Below are positions 18,164 to 27,438 of a stretch of DNA of 64,000 nt, one piece after another (position 1 is the stretch's first letter; each line of letters begins with the position of its first letter). The stretch is from Lentibacillus sp. Marseille-P4043 (GTDB taxonomy: Bacteria > Bacillota > Bacilli > Bacillales > Amphibacillaceae): positions 1,010,245 to 1,074,244 of the forward strand of contig NZ_LT984884.1 of the NCBI RefSeq assembly GCF_900258515.1. Direction: 5' to 3'. A program made the position numbers and the translations under genes. The notes under the pieces were generated by a model, which was not told the origin of the DNA, ran no database searches, and saw nothing but the letters and a program-made list of their open reading frames with translations.

Positions 18164-19861
18164 TTATAAGTTTTTTGCACGCCATCTCCAGTATTTCCTC
18201 ATAAAATTAGCATACTGTTTCTTTAGTTCGGGATTATTTCTAAAACTATATCCGTTTTTAATTAGTCCGTGAAGGATATTTGTATATTCGTCATGTGTTG
18301 TCGCAATAATTTCTACCATATCACCGGCCTCTTTTTGAATTAGGTGGTGCAATTCTATTTGAGATTCTACACCATCCTTATTTAGAATAAAAGGAGGTCT
18401 ACCTTTCGCTGCAAGTTCTCTATTAGAAAGTCCCCTAGCACTTGGATCACCAGGTTTATAATCCCAATCTATGTCATTTTTTTGATAGACCCTCCTTGAG
18501 ATATCCATGCTTTTACCATTAACCTTAACAGTACCTTCTAACTCAACTGCTTTATAATTATCACTCAGCCAGTCGGGTTTTATTTCTTTTCCAACTAATT
18601 TTGGTGAGTTGCCTCTCCCAATATCCTTTGAGTTAATCTCCGCCTTCAAAATCAACTGATCCTTCAAAAAGTCCCCATCCACCACATTATAAGGTACCCT
18701 AGCTCCACCAGCCAGCTGATACTGCGGTGCATAAGGTAAAAACCGCGACAAATCTACACTTTTAGCAGCATCACCAGCCGCTGCAACTTTTTTGGCACCT
18801 GCTTTGGTTGTTGCCACGCCTGCCTTTGTAACAGTCCCAGCGCCTTTTGTACCAAAGACGGTTGTGGCAGCGGTACCCAGTGCATACGTGACCCAATGCG
18901 CACGGCTTTCAGCATCACCATTGGCCATATCGCGTTCATATGACTCTGCTATTGCATTACTAATATATTTGCCAGTGTCGATGGGGTGAAGAACCATATT
19001 ACCCATTGATTTCGCTGTATTAATCGGATGCATGACGGTGTTTCCGATGCCAACTAATGTGTCTTTTCCTACATCGTAAACACCAATCGCCGCACCTTTC
19101 CCTGTGTTGACTACCCCATTTCCGAATTCAACAATACCTTCTGTTATCTTGGTCCATAAACTATCCTCTATCTCTTCCTTTGTAACAGGCTCTCCATATA
19201 CTTCCTTTAAAATGGTAGGAAGGGAAGGTAGTTTTAGTGCGGTCAATGCATCAAAAGTAGTGATGGAATAATCGGAGGCAAACGTTTGTGACATCTCATT
19301 TATGTATTGATCGAGTAGCTCCTGATCCTCCCCGACTTGACTTAAAGCTTTTGTCTGTTCGTGATCCAGGTCATACAGCTGTTCCACATCATTCTTCACT
19401 TTCCTTTTTCCCTTTTGTACCATGGAGTTAAATTCTTCCGTGTCTAGCTTGGGTAATGAGACGAGATCAGCAACACTGGCCATGATCCCATTTGCTTCAT
19501 CAACTAATCCTTCCGTTACCTTTCTCGCTTTATCCAATCCATGTTGAACGTCATTGTCCAGAAATTGCTCTCGTACAAATCCTTCTTCAACCGGCTCATA
19601 AGAATATACAGCTTGTTGCAATTTTTCTAATGCTTGTCTGTATTGGGTTAAGGATTGGTACAAGTAGATCAAAAAGGGTCCATGAATGCCTTCATAAAAG
19701 GAACGGATTGCTTCGCCTGTCTTACCTTTTAAATGGCTTTCTAAATAGATAATACTTCGAACGCCTTTTTGCATTTCGGTTACTTTACTTTGAACATGTT
19801 TGATTTCCTGCAGTGTTGCATTGATCCCTTCATGTAAACTTGCGGAATCTAAGGTCTTCAT
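18164..19861 (-). CDS. LXG-domain type VII secretion toxin with C-terminal LHH nuclease domain
   Basis: A 565-residue polymorphic toxin. Residues 1-about 200 form the helical LXG domain that targets the protein to the ESX-like (type VII) secretion machine. A middle linker holds glycine/alanine-rich hydrophobic repeats (GTKGAGTVTKAGVATTKAG). The C-terminal about 100 residues carry IELHHLIQKEAGDMVEI and TTHDEYTNILHG, the LHH signature of HNH/endonuclease VII-fold toxins. It probably cleaves nucleic acid in neighbouring bacteria. Secretion genes are not in the window. Confidence 0.9.
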   Translation of the reverse strand: MKTLDSASLHEGINATLQEIKHVQSKVTEMQKGVRSIIYLESHLKGKTGEAIRSFYEGIHGPFLIYLYQSLTQYRQALEKLQQAVYSYEPVEEGFVREQFLDNDVQHGLDKARKVTEGLVDEANGIMASVADLVSLPKLDTEEFNSMVQKGKRKVKNDVEQLYDLDHEQTKALSQVGEDQELLDQYINEMSQTFASDYSITTFDALTALKLPSLPTILKEVYGEPVTKEEIEDSLWTKITEGIVEFGNGVVNTGKGAAIGVYDVGKDTLVGIGNTVMHPINTAKSMGNMVLHPIDTGKYISNAIAESYERDMANGDAESRAHWVTYALGTAATTVFGTKGAGTVTKAGVATTKAGAKKVAAAGDAAKSVDLSRFLPYAPQYQLAGGARVPYNVVDGDFLKDQLILKAEINSKDIGRGNSPKLVGKEIKPDWLSDNYKAVELEGTVKVNGKSMDISRRVYQKNDIDWDYKPGDPSARGLSNRELAAKGRPPFILNKDGVESQIELHHLIQKEAGDMVEIIATTHDEYTNILHGLIKNGYSFRNNPELKKQYANFMRKYWRWRAKNL

Positions 19862-19881
19862 TCCATTCCCCCTTATTTGGG

Positions 19882-20160
19882 TTATTTAAATGTCATGTAA
19901 TTAGCCAAAATTGAGTCTGTTTCGATTAAGGACTCAACAGAACTTTCCGTTGTTCTTAAATGCTGAAGGATTAGCAACTGATAGGACTTGATCAGAGATG
20001 CATAACCGCGATTTAATTGATTTAGCTGGTCCAAAAGATTGAGTTGATTTTCTCCTTCGATCTCATTTGGAAAGGAAGATTCAAAGTTTAGTGTAGCCCC
20101 TTCCAGTGTTGAAATAGCTTGTTTGATGGGGTTTTGTCCAATTTTAATTTCTGTTTCCAT
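19882..20160 (-). CDS. Small helical partner of the LXG toxin (YwqI/DUF5344-like)
   Basis: A 92-residue, predicted all-helical protein without signal peptide, directly upstream of the LXG gene (20-nt gap). In Bacillus and Streptococcus LXG loci, genes in this position (YwqH/YwqI, Lap proteins) encode targeting chaperones that bind the LXG helix bundle. Here only one partner is present, whereas B. subtilis YwqHIJ has two. Confidence 0.7.
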   Translation of the reverse strand: METEIKIGQNPIKQAISTLEGATLNFESSFPNEIEGENQLNLLDQLNQLNRGYASLIKSYQLLILQHLRTTESSVESLIETDSILANYMTFK

Positions 20161-20391
20161 TTACGTAACCCCTCCTTTACTTCACACGAAGACTATTGTC
20201 ATTATATAAATAATAATTCCAAATTCAGATAATAACAATGAATCTATTGGCTTGGTACGAAAGTTGTGTTTATGAATACAAACTTTACTTAATCATAAGT
20301 TACCCAAGTTCTTTCAAGATCAAAATAATATTTGCAAAAACAATGGTAGATTGATATGTTAATAGAAAATTTCCATTTTTGAGGGGTGATT

Positions 20392-21195
20392 ATGATCGAA
20401 TCACATGAAGGAAAAGTATTATCATTGCGAAATTTAACAATGCGTTACACGGGAAAACAAGTGCTAACTGGGATTGACCTTGATGTGTACCGAGGGCAAA
20501 TCATTGGTTATATTGGCCCGAATGGCGCTGGGAAGAGCACGACATTGAAAATCATGCTCGGTTTAGTTGATGGATATGGTGGAGAAGTAGAGATTTTCGG
20601 GCAGGATATTGCAAGGAGTGATCATACATATAAACGAAAAATTGGCTATGTGGCGGAGAACGCAGAGATTTACGATAATCTCACGGCAAGTGAATATCTG
20701 ACTTTTATCGGAGAATTATACGGGATGGATCGTGATCTTGCTGAGGAAAAAGCGAGAAAGCTAATGCAGGAATTCGACATGGCAGATGTCTTTCATTCAC
20801 GTATTTCTTCTTTTTCTAAAGGAATGAGACAAAAGGTACTGATCATTTCAAGTTTATTGCATGACCCCGATCTGATTTTTCTTGATGAGCCATTGAGTGG
20901 ACTCGATGCGAATAGTGTGATGATTATTAAAGATATTCTGGAACAGCTTGCAGCAAAAGGCAAAACGATTTTTTACTCTTCGCATATTATGGATGTTGTG
21001 GAGAAGATCAGTAACCGGATTGTCTTGCTTATCGATGGAAAAATTGCTGCCGATGGTACATTTGAAGAACTACGGGAACAAAGCAAACAGGGATCATTGG
21101 AAGGAATCTTTAACCAACTGACTGGATTTGATGAACATCAACAAACAGCGGAACAATTTGTTGATATTGTTATGGATGGTGAAAGAAATGAATGA
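20392..21195 (+). CDS. ABC transporter ATP-binding protein
   Basis: A 267-residue ABC-2-type ATPase. Walker A is GPNGAGKST, the signature is SFSKGMRQK, Walker B is LIFLDEPLSGLD and the switch His is in SSHIMD. GAGGGG precedes ATG 20392; the GTG at 20386 overlaps that ribosome site and is rejected. Its stop overlaps the ATG of the permease gene. Substrate unknown, most likely export. Confidence 0.9.
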   Translation: MIESHEGKVLSLRNLTMRYTGKQVLTGIDLDVYRGQIIGYIGPNGAGKSTTLKIMLGLVDGYGGEVEIFGQDIARSDHTYKRKIGYVAENAEIYDNLTASEYLTFIGELYGMDRDLAEEKARKLMQEFDMADVFHSRISSFSKGMRQKVLIISSLLHDPDLIFLDEPLSGLDANSVMIIKDILEQLAAKGKTIFYSSHIMDVVEKISNRIVLLIDGKIAADGTFEELREQSKQGSLEGIFNQLTGFDEHQQTAEQFVDIVMDGERNE

Positions 21196-22835
21196 CTTCC
21201 GCTCACTGAAATTTTTGGACCTCTTTCAATCGGTATTTCGATCAATGAATATTGATTATACTGCGATGCGGAAAATTCTTCAATTGAAGCTGACGATGGA
21301 TCAGCGACGTGTACCAACTATTTTTGCAAATAACACTAATAATACATCGAACAAGAAAGAAAGTAATCAGTTTCTCAAGTCGTTAGGTATATACGCTCTG
21401 TATGGATTGATTATTATTCCGTTTCTGTTTTTCGGGGAAAACTATATGTATCAAACGAGCATCATGTTTGGCATAACGATGTTTATTTTAATGACATCGA
21501 TGATTTCTGACTTTTCCTCTGTCTTACTTGATGTTCGTGACAAAACGATTCTACATACAAAACCGTTGAACACTAGGACGGTCAACGCAGCTAAAATTAT
21601 CCATATCACAATTTATATGACAATGCTAACAGGCGCGTTTATTGCTGTGCCTTCGATTGTTATGCTGGGCTTTAAAGGCATTGCTTATTTCTTATTATAT
21701 AGCGGAAATCATTTTATTGGTTTTATTTATTATGGCACTTACTGCTTTGGTCTATATTTTTGTACTGCGGTTTTTCAGCGGTGAACGGTTAAAGGATATC
21801 ATTAATTATGTGCAAATCCTGTTATCAGTTGGTATTGTTGTCGGATATCAAATTGTAATACGGGCATTTGATTTTGTGGATTTCAATTTTATCTATGATT
21901 TTAGTTGGTGGCATGCGTTTATCCCACCTATTTGGTTCGGTGCTCCATTCGAGCTGTTTTTGAACCAAAATCATTCATCCGTTATTATCACCTTGTCTTT
22001 GCTAACGTTGATTGTACCGGTCATTTCGATCTATATTTACTATCGGCTCATGCCAACCTTTGAACGAAACCTGCAAAAGTTGATGGAAGATACAGCTAAA
22101 ACAAAAAAAGCCCGGTGGAGTTTCGGAAATTTTTGGGGGCGATTGATTTGTTCCAGTAAGGAGGAACGATTATTTTTCCGGTTTTCCCAGGTGATGATGG
22201 GACGGGAAAGGGAATTTAAATTAAAGGTATATCCATCGTTAGGGATGGCGTTGGTGTTTCCGTTCATTTTTGTCTTTAATTCATTAAATACAGGTACATC
22301 ATTTGCGGAACTCGCGGATACCAAGGTCTACCTTAATATATATTTTTGTAACATTATCATTGGCATTGTTGTACATATGCTAAAGTTTTCCGGAAAATAC
22401 AAGGGTGCGTGGATTTTCCAGGTCACACCGATTCAAAATACGGAGCGATTTTATAGTGCAACACTTAAAGCATTTCTCGTAAAATTATATTTGCCAATTT
22501 ATTTGCTTCTGTGTGTGGTGTTCATTGCGATTTTCTCATTCCGGATCTTGCCTGATTTAGCAATTGTTTTTGTGACTGCGGTATTAAACACACTGATTGC
22601 TTATAAAGTAATTAATAATGAGGATTATCCATTTACACAACCATTTGAATCGGCGCAAGAAGGGGGGAATTCGATCAAATATTTCTTATTGATGTTCTTT
22701 GTTGCGTTGTTTGCGGGACTACACTTTCTGGCAACTATGATTAACTTTGGGATTTATTTATACTTGGCTATCTTGTTATTGGTAACGTTTGTGGCTTGGA
22801 AAAAGGTCTTTTCGCCAAAGATTATGCTGATCTAG
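21188..22835 (+). pseudogene. ABC exporter permease, interrupted by a frameshift near 21698
   Basis: ATG 21188 overlaps the ATPase stop. The first frame gives FRSLKFLDLFQSVFRS and several membrane segments, up to KGIAYFLLY near 21700. There the sense moves by +1 to a frame giving IAEIILLVLFIMAL and a further 350 residues of membrane protein to 22835. One extra T at about 21698 would explain it. Joined, the product is about 548 residues, a plausible single ABC-2 permease. It could be a true mutation, a sequencing error or, less likely, programmed frameshifting. Confidence 0.8.
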
Positions 22836-22898
22836 ATGGTTGTGCAACTGGATCACTTTCAGCCTGTTGAAAATAGGATGAGTGAAAAAGTGAATAAA

Positions 22899-22955
22899 TA
22901 TGCCCCTTTTCCAAAGAATAAGATGCAAATTCAATGGAAGGGGGCATGCTTTTTT
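22899..22955 (+). terminator. Terminator of the ABC transporter operon
   Basis: TATGCCCCTTTTCC pairs with GGAAGGGGGCATG and is followed by CTTTTTT. Confidence 0.75.
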
Positions 22956-23105
22956 ATGGTCAACAAGGAAAAAGAATTCAATAATCAATTTAAAGAAAAT
23001 ACAAATCATGGCGAACACCGAAATGGCCGCAAAAGTCAGTTTAAAAATCATAATAGTCAGGGTGGAGAACCGAACGAATTTATTAGTAATAAAGAGGATG
23101 ATTAA
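22956..23105 (+). CDS. Small hydrophilic protein, unknown
   Basis: A 49-codon frame starting MVNKEKEFNNQFKEN, rich in Asn, Lys, His and Glu and free of hydrophobic segments. GGAAGGGGG lies 11 nt upstream, but that is also the descending arm of the preceding terminator. A terminator follows at 23114-23160, which supports a small independent transcript. Family not recognised. Confidence 0.35.
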   Translation: MVNKEKEFNNQFKENTNHGEHRNGRKSQFKNHNSQGGEPNEFISNKEDD

Positions 23106-23113
23106 ATTAAAAA

Positions 23114-23160
23114 GAGGTGTGGACACGTTGGAGCACGACTTCCGGGTTCACGCCTTTTTT
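23114..23160 (+). terminator. Terminator after the small hydrophilic ORF
   Basis: AGGTGTGGAC pairs with GTTCACGCCT using two G-T pairs, followed by TTTTTT. Confidence 0.65.
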
Positions 23161-23230
23161 GTATTTACCATATTAGATTGTTTTCACATAATTATAATGG
23201 GTTATCTAAATATCAGGATGCTGTGAAAGA

Positions 23231-23353
23231 TTGGAATCTGAATTATTAGTTGCGGAAAAGCGAATTGATAGGGATTCTGAGTTAATGGAACACGATCAAG
23301 TTATAGAAAGGATGCGAAGAAAGGTAAGTGCCACAAAATATGTCCCGTTATAA
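23231..23353 (+). pseudogene. Possible remnant of a type II antitoxin C-terminus
   Basis: An open frame of about 40 codons reads LESELLVAEKRIDRDSELME then HDQVIERMRRKV. It resembles C-terminal helices of Phd/RelB-type antitoxins but has no start codon with a ribosome site. No toxin gene is adjacent. Confidence 0.2.
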
Positions 23354-23460
23354 TCTTTTTGTTAAGGAAAATTTTCATTCATTTAATTTCTGAAAATGGA
23401 GATGCTATGGGAGACAACAAAGATTCATAGGTAAATCCATAACAGGAAGGACGATGACGA

Positions 23461-24204
23461 GTGAAAAAAGTATTATTTGCAGTACTGCTAACCGGCTTTT
23501 TAATAGGAATTGGATTACATGCTCCAGGCGAAACAGCAGCTTCTGACCATGTTCATGTGATGAAGGACAAACAGGACCAAAATAAAAAGCATGAATACGG
23601 CTTCTATAATAGTGAAGCATTGATTAAAATGCGGGCAGAGGAATTAGGAATTGAAACAAAGAATAAGGATATGGAAACGTTAGCCAAAGAGGTTTATGAA
23701 GCATCCATAAAAAAGGCCGCAGATGAGATGGGAATTAAAACAGAAGGTAAGGATACGGAAAAGCTGGCTAAAGAGGTACACCATGAAAAGGTGAAACAAA
23801 AGGCGAAAGAATTGGGGATCAAAACAGAAGGAAAAGAACCTGATGAACTGGCCAAGGAGGTTTATGAAGCTAGGTTAAAGCAGAAGGCAGAGGAATTAGG
23901 GATCTCTACAAAAGGAAAAGATGTAGAATCACTCAAACATAGTATTTTTAAGCATTATATTAACAAAGAAGCAGATAAATTAGGCATTGAAACAGAAGGA
24001 AAAGACGACTATGCCTTGGCAAAGGAAATTCAGGAGACGAAAATTATGCAGGCGGCAGAGAAGTTAGGAATTGGTACAGAGGGTAAAAATCCACAGCAAA
24101 TTCTGAACGAGATTGTTAATGATCATGCGGAAGAGGCAAAGCGACTTAACGTATTTCCGTTTGAAGGGATGAAGGGAAATTTCCATAAAGGCCTTCATCA
24201 TTAG
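23461..24204 (+). CDS. Exported protein with six 28-residue helical repeats
   Basis: A 247-residue protein. The signal peptide MKKVLFAVLLTGFLIGIGLH is followed, from about residue 50 to 220, by six tandem 28-residue repeats of the form K-A-x-E-L-G-I-x-T-E-G-K-D-x(4)-L-A-K-E-V, then HAEEAKRLNVFPFEG. The pattern predicts a regular helix-turn-helix solenoid, largely charged. Translation starts at GTG 23461 with AGGAAGG about 11 nt upstream. No family is recognised and the function is unknown; it may bind the cell wall or metal through its exposed charged faces. Confidence 0.72.
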   Translation: MKKVLFAVLLTGFLIGIGLHAPGETAASDHVHVMKDKQDQNKKHEYGFYNSEALIKMRAEELGIETKNKDMETLAKEVYEASIKKAADEMGIKTEGKDTEKLAKEVHHEKVKQKAKELGIKTEGKEPDELAKEVYEARLKQKAEELGISTKGKDVESLKHSIFKHYINKEADKLGIETEGKDDYALAKEIQETKIMQAAEKLGIGTEGKNPQQILNEIVNDHAEEAKRLNVFPFEGMKGNFHKGLHH

Positions 24205-24272
24205 AATTTTGACGACGGATGGTAAAAAAGCCCTGTGAATAAGTTCTCTCTACGGCAAATATCCATACGAAA

Positions 24273-24307
24273 AGCAGGCATCCTATTTTTTAGAATGCCT
24301 GTTTTAT
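24273..24307. terminator. Terminator between convergent genes
   Basis: GCAGGCATTC-type arm pairs with GAATGCCTG and is followed by TTTTATTT; AAAAG precedes it for the other strand. Confidence 0.75.
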
Positions 24308-24315
24308 TTCCTGAA

Positions 24316-25377
24316 TTAATGTCTTTTGCTAAGCCATAACACGCCTGATTTGGCAATGCGAGGAACGAGCCCGGTAAATGGCTGTTGGAACATATTGCCG
24401 AACCCATCTGATTTACCAAGTGATCCGAGTGTTCCTTTTAATTTTATTTCTTTCGGTTTCTTTGGTTCCTTGTCATGTAACACAGCTAGCAGAATATCAG
24501 CGATTTGTTCTCCTTGCTGCATGGCTAGTTGACCACTTGGAGAATGAACAGAAGATGCACAGTCACCTACTACATAAACATTGGTGCTTTCTGGTACTTG
24601 AAAAAAGTCATTGACGATAATCTTATCTTGCTGATCTTTTTCAAATGGTAAATTTCTTGCTAAATAATGCGGACGAACCCCAGCCGTCCAGATAGTAACA
24701 TCATTTACAAAACAAACACCATTATTACAGACTCCATCTTTCTCAACATACTCGACATTCGCATCATGCAAGACTTCCACATTGTTTTCAATAAACCATG
24801 ATTCAACATATTCTTGGATCTTTGAATCAAATGCCTTTAGCACTGTTGCTCCACGATCAAGTAAACGTATATTTAAATCCGGTCTGCTTTCTCTTATTTC
24901 AGCAGCCACTTCGATACCACTTAAACCAGCACCAACAATAGCAACCTTCCCATATGGTTTCAGATTCCCAACCGACATTCCCGTGTGACGTGCCTTGGCA
25001 AATGTTTGGACACTATCGGTATATTTCTCTGCCCCTTCAATACCATGATAATTGTCCTCACAGCCAAGCGCAACGACCATATAATCGTAAGGAATCAGGT
25101 CACTTTTCCCTTTCAGTGTGATTTGCTGGTTGTCTGTATCGACCTCGGTAATTTCACCGTAAACATAGCGGACCCTTTCATCATCCGGAAATGCCACCCG
25201 TACATCCTTATCTGCAGAAGTTCCGGCAGCTATTGAGTAAAATTCCGTCTTCAGTGATTGGTATGGATTCCTGTCAATAACCGTGATTTCCACATCCTCT
25301 GGGAGATGATGATCCAGTAGTCCTGCAACTACTTTAACACCTCCATAGCCACCACCTAATATGACCAATCTCTTCAT
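24316..25377 (-). CDS. NDH-2-like NAD(P)H dehydrogenase, YutJ/YumB group
   Basis: A 353-residue FAD/NAD(P)-dependent pyridine nucleotide oxidoreductase. The FAD motif is LVILGGGYGGVKV at the N-terminus; the second Rossmann motif is VAIVGAGLSGIEVAAEI near residue 150; VYVVGDCAS near residue 270 contacts FAD. NNGVCFVN is an odd Cys-containing insertion. Type II NADH dehydrogenases pass electrons to menaquinone without pumping. The C-terminus WLSKRH may touch the membrane. ATG 25377 has GGGG eight nt before it. Confidence 0.8.
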   Translation of the reverse strand: MKRLVILGGGYGGVKVVAGLLDHHLPEDVEITVIDRNPYQSLKTEFYSIAAGTSADKDVRVAFPDDERVRYVYGEITEVDTDNQQITLKGKSDLIPYDYMVVALGCEDNYHGIEGAEKYTDSVQTFAKARHTGMSVGNLKPYGKVAIVGAGLSGIEVAAEIRESRPDLNIRLLDRGATVLKAFDSKIQEYVESWFIENNVEVLHDANVEYVEKDGVCNNGVCFVNDVTIWTAGVRPHYLARNLPFEKDQQDKIIVNDFFQVPESTNVYVVGDCASSVHSPSGQLAMQQGEQIADILLAVLHDKEPKKPKEIKLKGTLGSLGKSDGFGNMFQQPFTGLVPRIAKSGVLWLSKRH

Positions 25378-25459
25378 AAACACTTACCCCATCTCTCTCA
25401 ATTGTTATATATGTATGAACATCTCCCTAAAGAATATCAAAAGATACACAGAATGACTA

Positions 25460-25551
25460 GTGGGACATGGGGACAGGTTAGGTGTCCCGCCCGCAAAGCC
25501 ATACCACGCGCCAAAATCACCTGGGACACCTAACCTGTCCCCATGTCCCAC
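25460..25551. repeat. REP-like palindrome copy 1, perfect 29-bp inverted repeat
   Basis: The left arm 25460-25488 starts GTGGGACATGGGGACAGG and continues TTAGGTGTCCC; the right arm 25523-25551 is its exact complement around a 34-nt loop. Elements with GGGGACAGG arms are common in Bacillota and are often linked to IS200-like (RAYT) transposases; none is in this window. It sits between divergent genes. Confidence 0.92.
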
Positions 25552-25613
25552 CTCCCTATGTTATTTAAGCGTCTTTTGGGGAAACATAATATTGACTATA
25601 ACCAAAGGAGCTG

Positions 25614-26882
25614 ATGAGTGGGATGTCGCGTGCAGGGAAGGTGCCACATGAAAAAACAATCGACAATACAATGAGAGTATTGGCTGAAGGATATATGTAC
25701 ATACCAAACAGGTGCCGACGTTTCCAATCAAATATTTTTAAAACGCGGTTACTTGGTCAAAAAGTAATTTGTATGAGTGGAGAAGAAGCGGCCCGGCAAT
25801 TTTACGATACCGAAAAATTCCAGCGAAAAGGGTCTGCGCCTAAACGGGTACAAGAAACTTTATTTGGTAAAAACGGTGTACAAACGATGGACGGAGCAGC
25901 ACACAAACATCGGAAACAGCTGTTTATGTCACTTATGACGCCGGAGCGGTTGAAATGGCTTAGGGAACTTACTGAAAAACATTGGGAGGAAGCCGTAAAA
26001 AAATGGACGAAAGCAAAAGAATTAGTGCTGTTCGATGAGGCACGGGAGATCATGGTTCGTATCTCATGTGAGTGGGCTGGGGTGCCACTAAAGGAAAAGG
26101 AAGTAAAACAGCGAGCTAATGATTTAGGAGACATGATCGATGCATTTGGTGCAGTTGGACCGAGGCATTGGGCTGGAAGATCAGCACGAAATCGATCGGA
26201 AACATGGATTCGCAACATAATTGAAAAGGTTCGAGCAGGAAAACTTGATGCACCAGAGGATTCGGCACTGTATGCGATGGCATGGTATCGTGATTTAAAT
26301 GGAAAACGTTTAGATGCCCAAATGGCTACAGTGGAATTGCTAAATATTGTTCGGCCGATAGTTGCTATTGCTAGGTACGTCATGTTTGGTGCGTTGGCGT
26401 TACATGAGCATCCTGAGACTCGGGGAAAATTACAGACGGGCGAGGATGATTATAGTCAACACTTTGTTCAGGAGATCCGTCGTTTTTATCCATTCGGTCC
26501 GTTTCTCGGTGCAAGGGTAAAAAGGGACTTCATTTGGCAGGATTGCCGGTTTACGAAGGGGACATTGGTATTACTTGATGTTTATGGAGCAAGTCACAGT
26601 CCGCAGCTTTGGCAAAATCCGAACGAATTCCGACCGGAGCGTTTTAAGCATTGGAAGGGGAGTCCATTTGATTTTATTCCTCAAGGTGGCGGCGATTATT
26701 ATAAAGGACATCGGTGCGCCGGCGAGTGGGTAACCATAGAAGTGATGAAAACAAGCTTGGAATTTTTAACGCAAAAGATTGATTATAAAGTGCCTAAACA
26801 GGATTTGAGTATTAGTAAGGTTAGAATGCCAACACTTCCTAAGAGTCGATTTGTGATTAGCAATGTGGAGGTGAAAAAATAA
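25614..26882 (+). CDS. cypC: Cytochrome P450 CYP152 fatty acid peroxygenase
   Basis: A 422-residue P450 close to B. subtilis BS-beta (CYP152A1). The haem-binding Cys is in GHRCAGEW near residue 371. NIVRPIVAIARY carries the Arg-Pro pair that replaces the usual acid-alcohol pair and lets the enzyme use H2O2 and the substrate carboxylate. GVQTMDG matches the Gln region of the active site. It hydroxylates fatty acids at alpha or beta carbons. AAAGGAG precedes; ATG 25614 or 25623 are both possible. Confidence 0.92.
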   Translation: MSGMSRAGKVPHEKTIDNTMRVLAEGYMYIPNRCRRFQSNIFKTRLLGQKVICMSGEEAARQFYDTEKFQRKGSAPKRVQETLFGKNGVQTMDGAAHKHRKQLFMSLMTPERLKWLRELTEKHWEEAVKKWTKAKELVLFDEAREIMVRISCEWAGVPLKEKEVKQRANDLGDMIDAFGAVGPRHWAGRSARNRSETWIRNIIEKVRAGKLDAPEDSALYAMAWYRDLNGKRLDAQMATVELLNIVRPIVAIARYVMFGALALHEHPETRGKLQTGEDDYSQHFVQEIRRFYPFGPFLGARVKRDFIWQDCRFTKGTLVLLDVYGASHSPQLWQNPNEFRPERFKHWKGSPFDFIPQGGGDYYKGHRCAGEWVTIEVMKTSLEFLTQKIDYKVPKQDLSISKVRMPTLPKSRFVISNVEVKK

Positions 26883-27044
26883 ATAATCCTGTTAATAGAC
26901 CTCGCATTTATATGTGGGTCTTTCTGCTATTGGCAAGCTTGGTAAAAAGGCTCATCAATTTTGCAAATATAGTTGGTTTCTACGTATAATAAATAGAGGG
27001 AATTTACTAAATACTCACTTAATAACGAATTGGAGGTGTTAATA

Positions 27045-27370
27045 ATGACACTTGATGAACTAACAGCAATCCAGCTATTGTGCAAGCAAATTAAAGAAAA
27101 TCTCAATGTAAGCAAAGTTTTCCTCTTTGGCTCTAAGGCAAGGGGAGATGACGAAACATATTCAGATATTGATCTACTAGTATTAACCAAAAAGAAAAAA
27201 CAAATGAGGACAGATGGGAATTATCCAATTTTACTTCAGATATAAACATTGATTACGGTGTAACTTTGAATTGTCTCTATTTTAACGAAAATGATTGGAA
27301 AAATGATTCGAATGTTAATCCAATACTTAAGGCTAACGTGGAGAAGGATGGGATCGAAATTGTCCTTTAA
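27045..27370 (+). pseudogene. MNT-type nucleotidyltransferase, frameshifted at an A6 run
   Basis: The first frame encodes VFLFGSKARGDDETYSDIDL, the GSxxxG-x(n)-DxD motif of minimal nucleotidyltransferases (antitoxins of HEPN/MNT modules). After LTKKKK, at AAAAAAC (27195-27201), the sense moves by -1 to NEDRWELSNF, then INIDYGVTLN, ending at 27370. The joined product would be about 107 residues, normal for the family. No HEPN partner follows. A lost A, sequencing error or slippage on the A run are all possible. Confidence 0.75.
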
Positions 27371-27438
27371 TGAAAAAGCTGTAAATGCAATGTTGAGAAA
27401 GTCCAAAATCGTCTTGCCTGACTGCAAAGGGTGTGAAT

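Noticed and set aside
22836..22955. N-terminal extension of the 49-codon ORF
   Set aside because: It reads through the ABC operon terminator and lacks a ribosome site.
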